DNA of 64,000 nt from Sipunculus nudus (taxonomy: Eukaryota > Annelida > Sipuncula > Golfingiida > Sipunculidae): positions 59,618,250 through 59,682,249 of the forward strand of contig CM049318.1 in the NCBI GenBank assembly GCA_026874595.1, written 5' to 3'. This document shows positions 60,583-64,000 of this stretch, piece after piece. A program made the position numbers and the translations under genes. Under the pieces are notes generated by a model. It made no database searches. It had not been told where the DNA came from and saw nothing but the letters and a program-made list of their open reading frames with translations. The stretch's first letter is position 1; every line of letters starts with the position of its first letter.

Positions 60583-61657
60583 GAATAATTACAGTCGATT
60601 AACTAGATCTCTGGAATCCTAACACTCCTTGGGTAGTGGTCGTGTTACATTCGTTCCCATGAACCACTGCTTTCAACAGCAAAATTGCTTATTGTCACCA
60701 GTGAGTAGGCAAAAGCCCAAGAATATTCCGACCAATGAGAGATGGGTATCCCGGGGCTGATCAGATTCTGAACCGGCGATACTCTGCTTTTATTGGAGGG
60801 CGTTTGTTAATGTCACCTTTGGATTGAATAACCTTAATAGTAGGTGATTTGTACATCCACTGAACTATCAGTTGTACCTAGCACAAATTGAATCAATCAT
60901 AAACATTGCTAATGCAATAATAATATTGTATCAATTTAATTAGGAAATTAGAGTTATATAAGAGCTTGTTTCTTTAAATGGAACGCTAAAGCAAGACCAC
61001 TGATTCACTGATTTATATATCGAATTATATGTAATTGATTAAATTAGTAGTTAATCATACACATCATATATATTATATATATATGGCATATACGTAACGA
61101 ATATGCAGCTTCTGTATTAACTGAGCTGGCTTGTCTTCTCTGTTGTATTTATTATATGATATACTGAAATCATCACTCACCGCATGTTCAACATTTCCGC
61201 TTGTTATTTTTCAATAAAGAAGACACGTGTCAGACTTGAGGGAGTTCAAATATACTCTTGGCAAAATGTGGTCACCTGCAGCACAGAATCTGAGAATATA
61301 AGGGTAAAAAAAAGTGCGTGTGTGTGTACTACCCGAAGAAAATGTCAAACTTTCTTTTACCTGGAAGTAGGGCCCGGCAAGACAAAACTTATCAGGCCCT
61401 GCTTAATTTGTTAACCCCCGTTCAAAAAAGCCCTATTTTCAGTAAAATGTTTGAATAACAGTAACGTATTACACGGCTTTTTACAAATACTTGATTGTAA
61501 TATCAAACCTCAGGCAGGGTTTCCACTGAAACTTTCGGCGAAAAAAAATGTATGACCTTTCACCATCATACTATGACCTTTGACCAAATTCATGACCCTT
61601 TTATAGTAAGATATATACCTCAGAACTGAGAACCATACAGAGAAATGACCAGGAGAT

Positions 61658-61688
<31 letters not shown>

Positions 61689-62274
61689 GGGGGCTTTTTT
61701 GCTGATGACCGAAATTACTGCATTTCTTTCAATATTTAATCCTTTGCCTGGGAAATATTAAAGTATTAGACTGCAAACCAAATTTCATACCCTTTTTTTT
61801 AATTTAAAAATGCGATAAAGACTTAAATTCCAAATTCATGACTTTTTAACGTGGTAAACTGTCAGGAAGGGTGGCTCTAAGGGAAAGAATTAGATGATCC
61901 GATAATTCTGTTATTGCTAAGGAATTAAATATTTGCGTAAGCGCGATCTGGATCACACCTTGTAAAAATAATAACCAGAAAAGTTGACTGGCTCTAACCA
62001 AATTGGTCTGTCACCAATGTCGAGCCCTGTTAGTGAATGTATAAAACTCCGCACAGATTTGAATGCGCACTGCGTGCACCGGCTGTCTGCAGGATTCAAG
62101 TCCCATGAGCCAGCATTGGGAATTTATTCAGTGAAACCAAAAACATACCAGGGAGTCCGAAGGCCTTTTCATCTTTAAAATTATGTCGAAAAAAATGAAC
62201 CTGAGCATTTAGTTTCAGTCATCGTCAACAGGTGTCACTTTTGTGGTGAATGCAGGCGATCTGTTGTTCAATTT
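60583..62274. other. Non-coding, no gene recognised
   Basis: AT-rich. A G run lies at about 61671-61693 after a short GT tract. The frame 61184-61414 is open in two overlapping readings and ambiguous. Confidence 0.4.
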
Positions 62275-63380
62275 TAGTTCAGCTGACTTTCAGTCATGCT
62301 GAGCAATACCGATGAGTCTTTGTGCGTCGTTCTTCCATCCATTAACACTAGCATGGCACAAAGCGTGGAAGTTTGACCTAGAAATGTCCACGGGAAATCT
62401 ACCGTATTGTGCAGGGTGCTCAGTGTGTGTGTGGTGTGTGTTGGGGGGGGGGGGGGCGCTACAGAGTGTTGGGGACTGGAGTAAGTCCCAATAATTTCCT
62501 CTCAAATTTTAAACTCTATTTGTTTCAACAAATTTCTTGTTAGATTTATAATCCTTGTGACCCTGACCTTAAACATTGAAACAGAATCTGCCGAAATATG
62601 GGATTTTACTATAATATATTAAAGTATTGTATACTATTTCTTGAGTTCTATGTACAAATTGTGTCCCAGAGGGATTGTAAAATGGTAACCCTGACCTTGA
62701 TATTAAAAGCCAGTGGAGCTAAAATACAGGATTATTGTGAATCCTATAACTTTGGAAGTACCGGCTTCTGTGGCTCAGGGGCAGAGCACAGTACTCAAAG
62801 CAGGGAGATTATCAGTTCCAATCTCAGCAGGGGCTGTGAAATTTTTCACAGTCGGCCCCTACCCTGCGTCAGCGCTCTTCAGGCTTAATGGGAAGGCCTT
62901 AATGTCCAAAGGCCCTGTTTCACTCACAGATGAGTGCGCCTTTTGGGGAGATTGAGCATTGGGGTGGGGGTGCTGGGGGAGATAACACACCCAGGCCCCA
63001 CAGGTGCAGTGGTCATTAGGCCTGCAGGATATAAAATGAGAGGAAGCATATGTGATACTTCATGCCCTATCACAATGGCTGTAACCGAAATGGAATTCAG
63101 CAGATGTATATACTTAGAGTTAAGCTAGTAACAAAAACTGGTGGCAGTTACCTCTGACAAAATGAATACCGAAAGTTTCATTCTTGTCACAGTATAATCT
63201 CAGCAATCCCTTTTTCTAGACGGACTATCAAGGTGTGTGCTTTAACAGACAAATACTTCTGTTCCTCTTTAATGTTTGTTAATAAGGCTGAATCTTATAA
63301 AATGTGATTAACATGAGTGAATGTACAGCAATTACGTCATTCTTGTTAGATGAGTGTCCTGAACCACAGGTCACTTGTTT
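62275..63380 (+). mobile_element. Family A repeat element, copy 4, carrying a SINE
   Basis: Left end AGTTCAGCTGACTTTCAGTC and a following CCATTAACACTAGCATGGCA then CAAAG; right end TAGATGAGTGTCCTGAACCA then CAGGTCACTTGTTT. The middle is diverged and split by the SINE at 62761. A G run lies at about 62442-62455. The right end is 287 bases from the NSUN6 stop codon. Confidence 0.65.
62761..63000 (+). mobile_element. tRNA-derived SINE, copy 2
   Basis: TGGCTCAGGGG (62771-62781) fits the tRNA A box and AGTTCCAATCT (62814-62824) the B box, 32 bases apart. The unit then has a hairpin (CTGTGAAATTTTTCACAG) and a tRNA-unrelated body. The right end is approximate. It sits inside family A copy 4. Confidence 0.55.
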
Positions 63381-63666
63381 TATGTCATGGTTTATAATTT
63401 TCCTTTAAATTTAACAGTTTTACAAGCAAAACATATGAAAAGTATAGATGTAAGGACCACCAAATTTATCAATATATAAGAAAGTGACAATAACATCACA
63501 GCAATGCTCCATTAAATGCTTCACAATGATATAGATATTGTGAAACCATCAGATGTGTAAGGTATTCATCATACCAATCTCACTCAGTGGGACAGCTAAG
63601 TCATCACTATCATTCATTCCACCACTGACAAATTATGAAACAATCTCTAAAATCATCAATAAAGTT
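63381..63666 (-). other. Probable 3' UTR or 3' flank of the NSUN6 gene
   Basis: Unique sequence between the family A end and the NSUN6 stop. The only AATAAA on the minus strand (63666-63671) overlaps the stop codon, so the 3' UTR may be very short or use a variant signal. Confidence 0.4.
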
Positions 63667-63825
63667 TTATTTTAACTTCACAAATTTAGCAATAAAGAAT
63701 CCTATAGTGTCATTATCAGGGGAACTGTGGTCATGATTTTCACTGGGGTCAAATATCTGGACCATTTTCCTCTGGTTGCCATGGAGATCACTGCCCATTC
63801 TCCCTGGACTTCCAAGGTATGGCAC
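63667..63825 (-). CDS. NSUN6: Last coding exon of NSUN6-type tRNA m5C methyltransferase
   Basis: On the minus strand an excellent acceptor (TTTTTTTTATCCTGCAG|G, exon start 63825) opens a 52-codon frame beginning VPYLGSPGRMGSDLHGNQRK, containing QIFDPSE, and ending NDTIGFFIAKFVKLK-stop (stop at 63667-63669). The C-terminal GFFIAKF block and the preceding FDP motif are characteristic of NSUN6, a NOL1/NOP2/Sun-family enzyme that methylates C72 of certain tRNAs and some mRNAs. The Rossmann core and catalytic cysteines are encoded by exons beyond the right edge, so activity cannot be judged here. This frame differs from the longer ATG-initiated frame at 63702-63956, which reads through the intron. 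Family recognition is from memory of the C-terminal motif. Confidence 0.72.
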   Translation of the reverse strand: MPYLGSPGRMGSDLHGNQRKMVQIFDPSENHDHSSPDNDTIGFFIAKFVKLK

Positions 63826-64000
63826 CTGCAGGATAAAAAAAATGAACTATTATGATTTAAATGAAACAGATGATTAAAAGATAAAAGTTTTTGGTGGAGA
63901 CAGTGGTCTGTGGAGGTTGTGACTGCTAAAGTGTGAATAAGGACTAAATAAATCACAGAATTATTTGATACATACAGATAGTAGTCAGTTGTCTTAATTT
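63826..64000 (-). other. Intron of the NSUN6 gene (partial)
   Basis: Pyrimidine-rich tract directly before the acceptor, no coding signal; it continues past the window edge. Confidence 0.6.

Noticed and set aside
63702-63956. 84-codon ATG-initiated minus frame over the NSUN6 exon
   Set aside because: It uses a different frame from the NSUN6 peptide and reads through the pyrimidine tract and acceptor.

Overview
The window is eukaryotic nuclear DNA: AT-rich, gene-poor, with GT-AG splice signals, long (TA)n and (GA)n microsatellites, many G or C homopolymers, and a dense mixture of transposon remnants. The repeat style, the non-LTR retrotransposon and the two recognisable genes suggest a marine invertebrate, most likely a mollusc or another lophotrochozoan. 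That assignment is an inference from style, not from a marker gene.

Two loci are clear protein-coding sequence. At 56374-57621 (+) an uninterrupted 415-codon frame joins a four-EF-hand, calmodulin-like domain to a class I SAM methyltransferase of the arsenite-methyltransferase (AS3MT/ArsM) type, directly after a splice acceptor. At 63667-63825 (-) lies the last coding exon of an NSUN6-type RNA cytosine-5 methyltransferase; the rest of that gene runs off the right edge. Other coding evidence is weaker: exon-like patches with plausible splice sites at 488-574, 15306-15459, 24731-24776 and 37902-38030 on plus and 25031-25252 and 59259-59441 on minus. Two TATA-type promoters followed by short non-coding exons with GT donors are seen near 5135 and 34620, so much of the intervening DNA is probably intron.

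Left third (1-21 kb): a foldback MITE, a decayed LINE (1230-3184), a promoter, long stretches of plain intronic or intergenic DNA, family A repeat copy 1 (11039-12147), a TTAA-flanked MITE, and three short clusters of homeodomain, TALE and GATA-type sites that could be conserved regulatory elements.

Middle (21-43 kb): a 1.6-kb element with long inverted arms built of a GGCCCATATTGTAATAA minisatellite and flanked by a 5-bp target duplication. A 440-bp miniature LTR element (TRIM) lies at 29526-29965. It has a tRNA-Pro-like primer site and a tRNA-like A box/B box pair inside its LTR, and most of it is repeated by a near-perfect 560-bp tandem duplication. A 175-bp tandem array follows the second promoter, and a tRNA-derived SINE is at 41 kb.

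Right third (43-64 kb): family A copy 2 (43121-46762) contains 338-bp tandem units and is interrupted by a different element made of 280-bp units. Both carry the perfect palindrome GGTGGCGCCACC at regular spacing. Further right are hAT-like MITEs, one with a perfect 8-bp target duplication, a 420-bp (GA)n/(GT)n tract, the EF-hand-methyltransferase gene, and finally the NSUN6 exon next to family A copy 4. The two genes do not obviously cooperate; they share only the methyltransferase fold. The most unusual items are the EF-hand-methyltransferase fusion, the TRIM with a Pol III-like LTR, the inverted-arm minisatellite element and the palindrome lattice.
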